From positions 124,001-188,000 of the forward strand of contig NZ_VCQT01000027.1 of assembly GCF_005938655.1 (NCBI RefSeq): DNA of 64,000 bases, written 5' to 3'. The DNA comes from Alloalcanivorax gelatiniphagus (GTDB lineage Bacteria; Pseudomonadota; Gammaproteobacteria; Pseudomonadales; Alcanivoracaceae). The position numbers were made by a program, and so were the translations under genes. Positions 7,982 through 17,100 of this stretch are shown here, piece by piece; positions within the stretch are counted from its first letter, which is position 1; every line of letters starts with the position of its first letter. Under the pieces are notes generated by a model. It was not told the DNA's origin. It was given only the letters and a program-made list of their open reading frames with translations, and ran no database searches.

Positions 7982-8626
7982 TTACCCGTCGGTAGCCGCA
8001 ACGGCGGCAAGCTGGCCGCCAATTTGTTCCGCGCACTGCCGTGCCACGAAAGCCAAAGTGCGGGTCAAGATGGCGTCCCGATTCTCCGCGAAGTCTTCAT
8101 AACCCGCGGTCCACTCGGAATCTTTTTCGGGCCGCACGCTGCAACTGCCCGTTCCCAAAACGGTCTCTGTCTCCGCGTCGATAAATTGTGCTTTGGCGCG
8201 ATAGGTGATCGAGTACGTTCCCCAGGCCGACTTGTAATAAATCAACTGCCAAACGCGGGTCTGCACATCCACCAGCACATCGGGCTGTTCCCCGGGCTCC
8301 ACCGTACCCGGGCCTTCCGACATCACCTCGGCGCCGAGCGCCTTTGCCAGTTGATCGGCCAATTCGCTGGAAACGTGCACGGCAGGATCGTCAACGCCAT
8401 TCTTTTCAACAATCTGCTTACCCGCCATGGTCATTGCCATCCCCCCAAGGAAGCCGAACTGTGCCTTGGTGGGCGTGATGGCCGACAACGCCGGCATTGG
8501 CCGTTCGGTGGTCGCCACCACGCGGGCACCGCTCTCTGTCAAATCAGACAGATCCAAGTTCACCGGCTTAACCGATGCGCAACCCGACATCCCCAATGCC
8601 ACGGCAAACAAAAAAGCAATACGCAT
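7982..8626 (-). CDS. putative outer-membrane lipoprotein of unknown function
   Basis: A 214-residue protein with a short lipoprotein signal; the lipobox LGMSGC places the modified cysteine at residue 16. The mature part has alternating beta/alpha character. The stretch DVLVDVQTRVWQLIYYK and the later TYRAKAQFIDAET resemble the periplasmic lipoprotein folds in which an imported or secreted substrate is described by a DUF-type domain, but I do not recognise the family. It lies at the distal end of the CDI region, yet its base composition matches the chromosome, so it may not belong to that system. The slt-side terminator follows its stop. Confidence 0.75.
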   Translation of the reverse strand: MRIAFLFAVALGMSGCASVKPVNLDLSDLTESGARVVATTERPMPALSAITPTKAQFGFLGGMAMTMAGKQIVEKNGVDDPAVHVSSELADQLAKALGAEVMSEGPGTVEPGEQPDVLVDVQTRVWQLIYYKSAWGTYSITYRAKAQFIDAETETVLGTGSCSVRPEKDSEWTAGYEDFAENRDAILTRTLAFVARQCAEQIGGQLAAVAATDG

Positions 8627-8692
8627 AACACTTCCCTTCCTTTCAGTTTAAAAACTCCATTTATAAAAACATACCCCTGGCAGAGCAGAGTC

Positions 8693-9040
8693 TTACTCCC
8701 TGCTCTTATCGAGTTTTTTCCTCAGCGATCTTTCCGCAAAAACGGCCATCCACATTAGGACTACAGAGATCACTATGGAGAACTTCATCACACTACCAGC
8801 ATCCAAATTACTTCCCGAGCGAGTTTTTATCCCCCCTTCCACAATAAGTGGAGCCAAATTCTGAACCCAAACGGCAACGGCAAAACTTAAATGTATTGCT
8901 GCCAAATCAGACTTTATACGGCCAGAACTCTTAAAAAATAGATAAACCGCAGCCTCCATTATGAAAAAGAGAACCGCAACAACAACTAGACCCTCGAACT
9001 GACCAATCAATCCCCCATCCTCTCTTGATACATCAAGCAA
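8693..9040 (-). CDS. small membrane protein, candidate CDI immunity protein (paralogue of the gene at 9533)
   Basis: About 115 residues with three predicted membrane segments (LVVVAVLFFIMEAAVYLFF, then AIHLSFAVAVWVQNLAPLIV, then FSIVISVVLMWMAVF). The C-terminal MAVFAERSLRKKLDKSRE matches VAVLSERSLKKKLDKQKK of the protein at 9533-9853, so the two are diverged paralogues. The gene is AT-rich compared with its neighbours. Position behind a CdiA gene and topology suggest an immunity protein whose cognate toxin module has decayed. The annotated start is TTG with GGGGAGGG directly abutting it, so the N-terminus is uncertain. Confidence 0.6.
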   Translation of the reverse strand: MLDVSREDGGLIGQFEGLVVVAVLFFIMEAAVYLFFKSSGRIKSDLAAIHLSFAVAVWVQNLAPLIVEGGIKTRSGSNLDAGSVMKFSIVISVVLMWMAVFAERSLRKKLDKSRE

Positions 9041-9532
9041 CCCTCCCCGAGCAGTGCATCATTTTCCAGCCCCAAACCTAAAGAAGCCAATTACAGATTT
9101 TCAAGAAGATCATCAGGAAAATATTTCGCAGACTGAACGCAAATCAACAAAACCGCCCCCAAAAAAAGTCTCGAATCCGCACCATTAAGAGGAACTACGC
9201 TTCTCCTTCTAATAATCACATCCGGGCAAAGCCCAGGCGCCAGAATTGCAGGCGTTGCGTCGGTAACCATGTCTCTGCTTGCAAAACATCGAGAGCAGGA
9301 GACCCCGTGCGCTCTTGGCCACGCGCAGATAGGAGCAGCGACTAATCCGAGTGTCTTGGTACTTGCGGACTTACGGCAGACTTTTTTCGATGGCCGGCAC
9401 CAACAAGCCCGATGAGTGATCATCGAGCACCAGGGCGCTGGCAGTGCCAACATCATGCAAAGGTACCGGACAGGGTAAAGAGCTTCAGGTAACGGTCACT
9501 GTAAAGTGGCCTGCCCTCTAAACAGGCGCCGC
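9041..9532. other. decayed spacer between two candidate immunity genes
   Basis: No intact gene is evident. A minus-strand frame ending at 9091 gives an odd Cys/Arg-rich N-terminal part, but its last ~27 residues (SRLFLGAVLLICVQSAKYF, then PDDLLENL) look like a genuine hydrophobic C-terminus. It may be the residue of a lost CdiA C-terminal toxin module that once preceded the gene at 8693. The 9180-9500 part is higher in GC and may be a fragment of an insertion sequence, but I cannot identify it. Confidence 0.4.
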
Positions 9533-9853
9533 TTACTTTTTTTGTTTATCCAATTTTTTCTTTAGCGAACGCTCTGAAAGAACAGCCACCCAAAAAAGGA
9601 CAAGAGAAGCCAAAATGGTGAACCCAAGTATATCTAAAGAGCCAATTTTTCTACCGTCGTCATAAGAGATCAATTTCCCCTCTGTAAGCACAGGCAAAAA
9701 ATTAAGCAAATAAATAGAAACCGCCGCCCCCATATAAATACAAGCGCGATCGGAGACAAAAACTCTGCGCCGTCTCAGCACGATAAATATCACAGCGGAC
9801 ACAGCAGTAGAGGCAATAAAAATAAGCCAAAAGGCAGATATTTGATCAATCAA
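9533..9853 (-). CDS. small membrane protein, candidate immunity protein for the detached CdiA C-terminal module
   Basis: 106 residues with three hydrophobic segments (FWLIFIASTAVSAVIFIVL, then ACIYMGAAVSIYLLNFLPVL, then ILGFTILASLVLFWVAVL) and a lysine-rich tail SERSLKKKLDKQKK. The start overlaps the stop of the detached toxin module by 4 bp, the usual arrangement for a toxin followed by its immunity gene. AT-rich coding and a paralogue at 8693 support an acquired cassette. A membrane immunity protein fits a toxin that acts at or through the inner membrane. No named CdiI family was recognised. Confidence 0.7.
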   Translation of the reverse strand: MIDQISAFWLIFIASTAVSAVIFIVLRRRRVFVSDRACIYMGAAVSIYLLNFLPVLTEGKLISYDDGRKIGSLDILGFTILASLVLFWVAVLSERSLKKKLDKQKK

Positions 9854-10836
9854 TCATTAATCCCCTCTTCATAAAAACGGAAAGAATCTCTCAACATGGC
9901 ACCTAATTCCTGACTTGCTTTATAGGGGGCGAGAACAGGATGACTCGGCAACCCATCAGGAACATACGCAGGGGGGCCTGGAACCACACCATAATAGCCG
10001 TCAAAAAAACCAAGAGTGCTAGACACCAAAACATACGTTTCGGCCGCAGCGCCAGTCCCATAAACCATATCAGTCAAGGCAATATTGGCCCTCAACGCCC
10101 CTACAGCCATGCTTTCCTCTGCTGCGGTCACATTTACAATCATTCTGGCACCTAGCGCGCGAGCACCGGTTGAGGCAGTTTGAGCCCCAACCCCACCCCA
10201 GAAGGGCACTTGCACAGTAGCGGCACTCCCGATACTGGCGGCGGCGGGGGTCAGTAATGCTCCGCCTAAGACCGTTGTCCCTTGCGAGAACATCGCCTCA
10301 GAGGCGTTTAGCCGCGCTTGGCCGATAACATCGAGGTACTTCCCTGCACCAATATCGGATTCCATGTTCGTCAGAATCGGCGTTGCGTAGCCAAACAACT
10401 GTTCGCCATAGGCGCCGTCTTCAATATCGTGAAGATGCGTCGCATTAACGTAGCTATTGTCATATTGCTCCGCCGTCGCTTCAAAAGGCGCCGTTACCTC
10501 ACCATCGTCATGGGATATGGCTCCGGAATGCTCTGCCAGGCCTGAAAAAAAATCACCGGCGGCCTGTTGATCGTAGCCACTCAGAATGGCCAGGTCGCGC
10601 TGCCCGCCATCTTCCGCATAGGCGCTATCGACCTGACTCTGAGCTTGATAAAGCAGCTCCTTCAACGCCTGCTCGTCCGATATCCCCCTTTCTACTGCAT
10701 ATTCCTTGTAATGATCCGCAATGAGCTTGAGTTCCGCCTTGTGCAGTTGCCGATTGTAGGTGTCCGCCTGTTTGGCGATCCAGGCGCCGGTCTCCACGTC
10801 TCCTCCGGTGGAGACCGCGCCCAAAAGACCGGCCAT
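9850..10836 (-). CDS. detached (orphan) CdiA C-terminal toxin module
   Basis: 328 residues without a signal peptide. The opening GAVSTGGDVETGAWIAKQAD, followed by TYNRQLHKAEL, resembles the pre-toxin part of FHA/CdiA proteins and aligns with the TGAWVTGEATKYN stretch near residue 2127 of the CdiA encoded upstream. The later part is Ala/Gly-rich and hydrophobic (LGGALLTPAAASIGSAATVQ), unlike soluble nuclease toxins. Such orphan cdiA-CT fragments lie behind full-length cdiA genes and can recombine onto it to swap the toxin. The ATG is 15 bp after the preceding small gene, in the same frame but behind its TGA. Translation on its own is uncertain. Confidence 0.72.
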   Translation of the reverse strand: MAGLLGAVSTGGDVETGAWIAKQADTYNRQLHKAELKLIADHYKEYAVERGISDEQALKELLYQAQSQVDSAYAEDGGQRDLAILSGYDQQAAGDFFSGLAEHSGAISHDDGEVTAPFEATAEQYDNSYVNATHLHDIEDGAYGEQLFGYATPILTNMESDIGAGKYLDVIGQARLNASEAMFSQGTTVLGGALLTPAAASIGSAATVQVPFWGGVGAQTASTGARALGARMIVNVTAAEESMAVGALRANIALTDMVYGTGAAAETYVLVSSTLGFFDGYYGVVPGPPAYVPDGLPSHPVLAPYKASQELGAMLRDSFRFYEEGIND

Positions 10837-10851
10837 CAGTAAACTTATCGA

Positions 10852-11118
10852 TCACTCGCCGTTTTCTTTTTTATAGTGGCGTCTTGACAAAATCCAAACC
10901 GAAACCCCCAAAAAACCACCACCTGAGAGAGCCCCCCTTATACTGTATTTTGCTTCATCCAAAAAACTGTAACTCACACCACCACCATAAAAATCGTCAT
11001 AAGCAAGAAACCCTACTCTGACGGAGAAAACCAAAACAAAAACAAGAGCTATATTTATCAAAACAAATAGAACAAGCTCTTTAAAACCTGGAATCTTTGC
11101 GTCAATTTTCATTTCCAC
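10852..11118 (-). CDS. small membrane protein, candidate CdiI immunity protein of the intact CdiA
   Basis: 88 residues with two predicted membrane helices (LVLFVLINIALVFVLVFSVR and ALSGGGFLGVSVWILSR) and a basic C-terminus. Its start overlaps the cdiA stop by 17 bp, the position expected for cdiI, which must be co-expressed with its toxin. It is AT-rich relative to cdiA. It is not obviously similar in sequence to the two downstream candidates. Function is inferred from position and size only. Confidence 0.68.
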   Translation of the reverse strand: MEMKIDAKIPGFKELVLFVLINIALVFVLVFSVRVGFLAYDDFYGGGVSYSFLDEAKYSIRGALSGGGFLGVSVWILSRRHYKKENGE

Positions 11119-14100
11119 CTATCCTATCTTGCATCGATGAGCTAACAGCCTCATTAGTTACGCTCCCGATTGCACCACCCACGAAGTCAGCCGAGGCGCC
11201 AGGAAAGTATAGATTGAGCTTCTTAGCAGAAGCTTTTTCCCCAGCACGCCCTGCCGCAGCACCTATACCAGCGCCAATCATTGCGCTTTTAGCATCAGAT
11301 CCCTTCAATTGGCTTCCAACGTAGGCCCCCCAAACACTTACACCCTCTGTAAACAGAAAGCCTCTGCCCTGTGTCAAACTTCCAACCATCGCCGCAACCG
11401 AAGCGTCGGTCACGTCTAGCTCACCCAGGCTGCTATTACCAAGCTGGTAAGCTACGTTGGTTCCGCCACCAAGGGCTCCCCCTAAAAGCAGCGAACCAGC
11501 TGTTGATCCTGCTTTCATATAACCACCGCCAGTCAGCATGGTATACACCCAGGCTTCAAGGAAAGAGTTGGCTGGCTTGGGGCCATCAAAGCCGTCTCCG
11601 CGATTCATTGCCTGCAAAGCTTCGTTAATCTGATCTGGCGAACTGCCTTGTTCCTGCATGTATTGCGCTAGTGAGGTCGCCGACTGGCCGTACTCTGTTA
11701 GCCCGGACGGCAGATGAAATCCGTGATTGTACTTAGTCGCTTCGCCCGTCACCCAAGCGCCGGTCTGTAAGGACGCCTCATCGCCGCCCTGCGCTGCTGC
11801 CGAAAGCACGCCGAACAGTTGGGAATTAACGACCTTCTGTCGCATGGTGAGATTCCCATACTGTTGCGGCATGGCGCCGATCAAGAGTTCGTTCGTGGCT
11901 CCAGCCAGCGCGCCGGTGCGAAAATCACCGCCAGCGGCTTCAGCAGCAAGCCCGCCCATCACCGTGTGCAGGCCGGTCTTGGCCAGACCGCCCTCTGTAA
12001 GCCCCTGCCTCAGACTGACGTCACCGACCCAATTGAACCCGGCCGCAGCAAAGGTGTTGGCCATGGAGTTGCGTAGCGCATCACTGAAGTCACCTTCCTG
12101 CCCGAACGCTTTCCCCAACGCATAGGAAGTCGTGTTCTGAAGCGTCTGGTTAAGTGCGAAGCGTCCAAGCCCCGAAAAGCTATTCAAAGTCGCCCCGGTG
12201 ACAACACCGCTGTTGTTCAGAAGACCACCCGTGTTGGCGGCGGTCAAACCGCTCGCGCCAGTCTCCGTACCCAACCATGGATCATATATACCGCTGGTGA
12301 GCCCGGCGGTGAGGCCGCCGACGGCCAAACCGCGCAGGGTGTCGCCGCTGCCGAGGGTGTCCAGGGTGGCGCCCAGGTTGCCGCCGTTGTTGATGGTGCT
12401 GGTCGTAGCCGTACTGGCCGCGCCAACCAGCATGGCGGTGGCCGCAGCGTTGCCCCAACCGGCGGCCGCTCCGGCGCCGGCAGCCGCCATGGCGGTACCA
12501 GACCCGGCGGTGGCACCAGCCATGCCACCGATCGCCGTGCTGGCGGCGCCGGAGGTCGCGGCCGCGACCACGATAGTCACCGCCAGGGCGGTGGCGGGGC
12601 CCATGCCCTGGCTGCTGTATTCCCAGCTGTCGTGGAGTTCACGGACCTGGCGCCAGTCCACGTCGCCGCGTTGGTAGGCGTCCTTCATCCAGGCCAGGTC
12701 CGGGTTTTCGGCGGCCATGCCGTCGATCATTTGCTCGACGGTTTGCTGGTCCACTTGTTTGACGTCGATGTGGAGGCCTTCGGCGGCGTCGATGGCCAGG
12801 TTGCCGGCGGCGACGATTTCGGTTTGGCGCAGGGTTTCGTCGGTGAAGCCCTCGCCTTCCATCTTCTGCCAGGCCAGGTCGCCCTGGCTTTTTTCGTGGC
12901 TTTCCTGGACCAGGTCCTTCACCGATTCGAAGGTGATGTGTCCGCCGCTTTTCAGGGTGGTGTCGCCGCCGCTTTCCAGGCGGGCGGCCTGGTAGAGCTG
13001 GTCGCCGCCGCTGGTCAGGGTGAGGTCGCCGCCGGCGGTGGCGGTGCTGGTGACGTGGTCGATGTGGGTGACTTCGTCCCGTTTGAAGCTGTGGGCGCCG
13101 TAGTCGCCGTCCTTTTCGCTCTTGGATAAGTGGTAGTCGCGGTCCTGGGTGGCCAGAAAGGCGATGGTTCCGCCGGCGGCCAGCCCCATATCATTACCAC
13201 TGCTCAGGTCGCTGCCGGCCACCAGGAGGTCGCGGCCAGCGTCGATGCGCAGGTTATCGCCGGCGCTGACGGTGGCTTTGCGTTGGCGGACGGTGTCGTG
13301 GGTGTATTGTTTTTCTTCGTCGCTGGTTTGGCGATGGTAGTTTTCGTAGTCGCGGTTGGCGGCGGACTGGATGATGACGTCGCCGCCGGCGGCCAGGCTG
13401 GCGTTGCCACCGGCGCTGACGTCGGAGGCGGTGATGCCGATGTTGCCACCGGCGCTGATCAGCAGGTCACTGGTGGCGTCCACCTGGCTGGCGATTTGCT
13501 CGACGTTCCGGGTCTGATAGCGGCCGCCGTTGGCATGGCCGTCGAAGCCCCGTTCCACGGTTTGGCTTTCGATGCGCACGTCGCCGCCGGCGTTGAGGCC
13601 CACGGCGTCGCCCTGAACACGGCTGCCGGTGACGACGATGTGGCGGCCGGCATCCAGTGCCACGGTGCCGGCGGCCTGGATCAGGCCGGCGTCGCCGTGT
13701 TCGGTGCGTCGGTGGGTGCCGTGGTCCCATTCGGTGACCACTTGCTCGCTCCAGGACTCATTGATGATGTCGCCCTGGCTGCGAATCGACACCTGGCCGG
13801 CGCGGACGGTGCCACTCTGGTTTTTGACGTCACCGAGGGAGTCGATGGCGAGACCGGTGCCGGCTTGCAGGGTGCCTTCCAGGTTCACCACCCCTTTGTT
13901 GCCGGCCTGTACGGTGAGGCCATTGGCGGCGGCGATGATACCGCTGTTGCCGAGGCCGCCGGCACGCACATTGACGGTGTCGCCGGCGATCACCGCGCCC
14001 TCGGAGGTAAGATGGCTGCTGCCCGGCGCCAGATAGAGCACCGGCACCAGCACCGACTTCCCATCCACCTGCCGTTCTTCCATCCATACCAGGTCCTGAC

Positions 14101-17100
14101 GCAGGCCGTCGATCTGCGCCGGCGTGAGCGCCACGCCCACCGCCAGTTCCAGCCGTTCCGCTTCGAGCAGGGCATTGTCCATCAACCGCTGGAACTGTTG
14201 CTGGTCGGATTGTACGTCGTCGTCCAGGAAACGCCGGCCGGTGGCGGCCAGCACGGCGTCGCGAATCAGCTGTGTCTCGTAATAGCTGTCGCCAAGGCGC
14301 CGGGAAGTCCGGTCCGGGTCCAGCGCCAGTCGATCAAGCAGATAGCCGGAGCCCAGGAAACCATCCAGAGTGGCGAACAGCGGGTTGGTCTCGATCAGGT
14401 AGGGGTGATCCGCGTCGTCCACCACGGTGTAGAGGCTGCTGCGGTGGTCGAGAATGTCGCGCAGGCCGGCGTTGACGGTATCGATCACGCGGCTGTCTTC
14501 GCTCAGGTCCCAGGCCACCGGCGCCGGACCGTCACCGCCGGCACCGCCATCACCGGGCTCGCCGGATCCGCCGTCGCCATAGTCACCGTCGTCGAACACC
14601 ACCTCCTGATCGTAGCGCTCCTCGGTGTAGTTGCCCGCTTCCTCCTGAAAATCCAGCGTCAGGTTGCCGCCGGCGCTGATCACGCTGGCAACCTGCTCGC
14701 CCAGACCGACGCTGATGTCGCGCACATCGGTGGTGACCATGCCGGCACCGGGCTCCGGCGCGCGCTTGGCGTTGTGCCATTCGCGGCGGCCGGTATAGAG
14801 GCTGCCGTGCCGTTTCAGTTCCAGTGCCCTGTTGACCAGGCGGCCACCTTCCAGGTGGATATTGCCCGCCGCGGCGAGCGTGCTGTAGGCGTTGTTCAGG
14901 GTGTCCGCGACCACCGTCAGATCGCCGCCGGAGGAGAGCACGGATTGCACCGCCTCGGAGCCGGGAGCGATGACGTCGTCGTAGAGCTCCTCACCAAAGC
15001 GGAAATAAGAGATGCTGCCGTTGTCACAGGACACGCCGTCGCGCCAGTCGGCCCGCCGGGTGCCGCAGGTGAAATTACGCAGATACAGGCCGCCACCGTC
15101 CCGGCTCTCCAGCTTGGCGCGGGTATGCGCCAGAAAACGCTGATATTTCAGGGGCGCGCGCTCCTTGAGCAACTGGGTGACGCGGGCCACCACATAGAAG
15201 CTCTCCGCCAGCGGGTTATCGGTGGCGTCATCCGCTTCGCTGGAGCCGTAATAGAAGGTAGCCGGCAGGGTGCCGATCATGGTGTCCTCGCGCGTGCCGC
15301 GCAGGGTCTCCTGAATAAACAACACATCCGCCTCGCTCAGCAGGCCGCCGATCTGGCCGTTGATGTAATCGGTGTATTGCTCGACCCAGTAATCCACCCA
15401 GGCCTGGCGGGCGCCACCGTTGCTGGCGAAGCGCACTAGCGCCGAGGAAAGATCCGGATCGTGGATAAAGACCCAGTCGTCCTCGCTGAGCGCCACATCG
15501 TCCTTGGACAGACCCACCAGCAGCATCTCCAGTACCGCCAGGCCGGTGAGCGGATCGCTCTTCGCCAGCGTGACCTCGCGGCTGTTATCCAGATAGCGGG
15601 TGAAAATCGACAGATCTCCATCATTGGTGGTGATGGTGCCGGAGTGATTGTTCACCCGCCCGGTTTTCGCCAACGCCTCATCCGCGGCGATCAGCAGGTC
15701 GCCATTGGCGACGATGTCGGCATGGTCGTTGTCCAGGATGTCGGCCACTCGCAGGGTCATGGCACCGCCGCTGCCTATCAGTGCGCCGTTCCGATTAAGC
15801 AGCCGCTCGCCTTCGATCAACACCTGGCCGGCGGCGCCCAGCGTACCCTGTCGGGCACCGGCGTCGGCGGCGCGCTCGTTGAGCAGTTCGCGCACCCGCA
15901 GCGCCAGGTCCCCCCGCGCCATGATCAGCCCCTGGTTGGTAAGCCGGTCCACGCCCTCGGCGACCACATGCCCCACGGCGGTGACCGCGCCGCCATCCCG
16001 GTTGTGAACCCGCTGCGCCGCCATCCGCAGATCGCCGTCGCTGCGCAGCACACCGGCGTTGTCCAGCACGGCCACCTGCTCGGACACGGACAGCAGGCCG
16101 CCGGCCTCCAGGGTACCGTGGTTGGTGATTTCACCGTGCCCGAGCAGCAGCCGCTCGACCACGCTGACCAGGCCTCCGTTGACCAGTTCGGCACCGCTCA
16201 AGGCGGCATCGCCGCCGGCGATCAGCCGCCCTGTTTGCTGGAACAGGCCAGCGCTTCGCGCACTCAGATCCGCATTGGTGAGCAGGTCCCCGGTGTTGAT
16301 CAGGGCGTCACCGGCATCCACCGCCAGCGCCCCTTCCGCCTGCAGGGAGCCCCGGTTTTCCAGCCTGCCGTCAGTGCCCACGCTGAGGCCGCCGACGGCG
16401 AGCAGGTTGCCGTCATTGTCCAGGCTTCCGGCGGTCACGGTCACGTCGCTCAGCCCCTGCAGGTCGCCGATGTTGTTAAGGTTGCCGTCCACCGCCACCG
16501 TCAGTGACTGCTCGGCCACCACGGTGCCCCGGTTATCCAGGGTGCCGGCTTCGATCTCCACACTCCCGGCGCCACTGATCAAGGCGCGGTTTTCCAGGCT
16601 GTCCGCTTTCACCCGCACCTCGCCGGCGGATTGCATCCGCCCGTCCAGGTGGCTGACCGTGGAAGCCTCCACATCGAGCCGCTCGCCGCCATGCATCAGG
16701 CCGCGCTGGGTGACATCGTCGGCGCGAGCACGCAGCGTTCCGTCGGCGACGGTTTCGCTGCGCGCGGTGCTCTCCAGTCCGCTGGCGTCGACGCGCAGTT
16801 CACCGCCGGCGGTGGCGGCGCCGTCCTGGCGCACGGTGCCGGCGGTGATGCGCAGATCCCCATTGGCCGCCAGCGTGCCCTCGTTATCCAGGTGGCCGGA
16901 TTCAACCCGGGCCTTCCCACCGGCGACGATTGCGCCCCGGTTATCGAGCCGGTCGGTGGCACGGATCGAGAGCGTATCGCCGGCCAGCTCACCGGCGTTG
17001 TCGATGCTGTCCGCATGCACGGTCAATCGGTCCACGCCCAACCATCCCGCCCCGGCGTCCAGTCGCACCGAGTCCAGTGCCATCTCCACCACCTCGGCGG

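Noticed and set aside
9091-9456. A 121-residue minus-strand open frame
   Set aside because: The first ~90 residues look random and Cys-rich with no ribosome site. Only the tail seems protein-like, so I treat it as a decayed remnant, not a gene.
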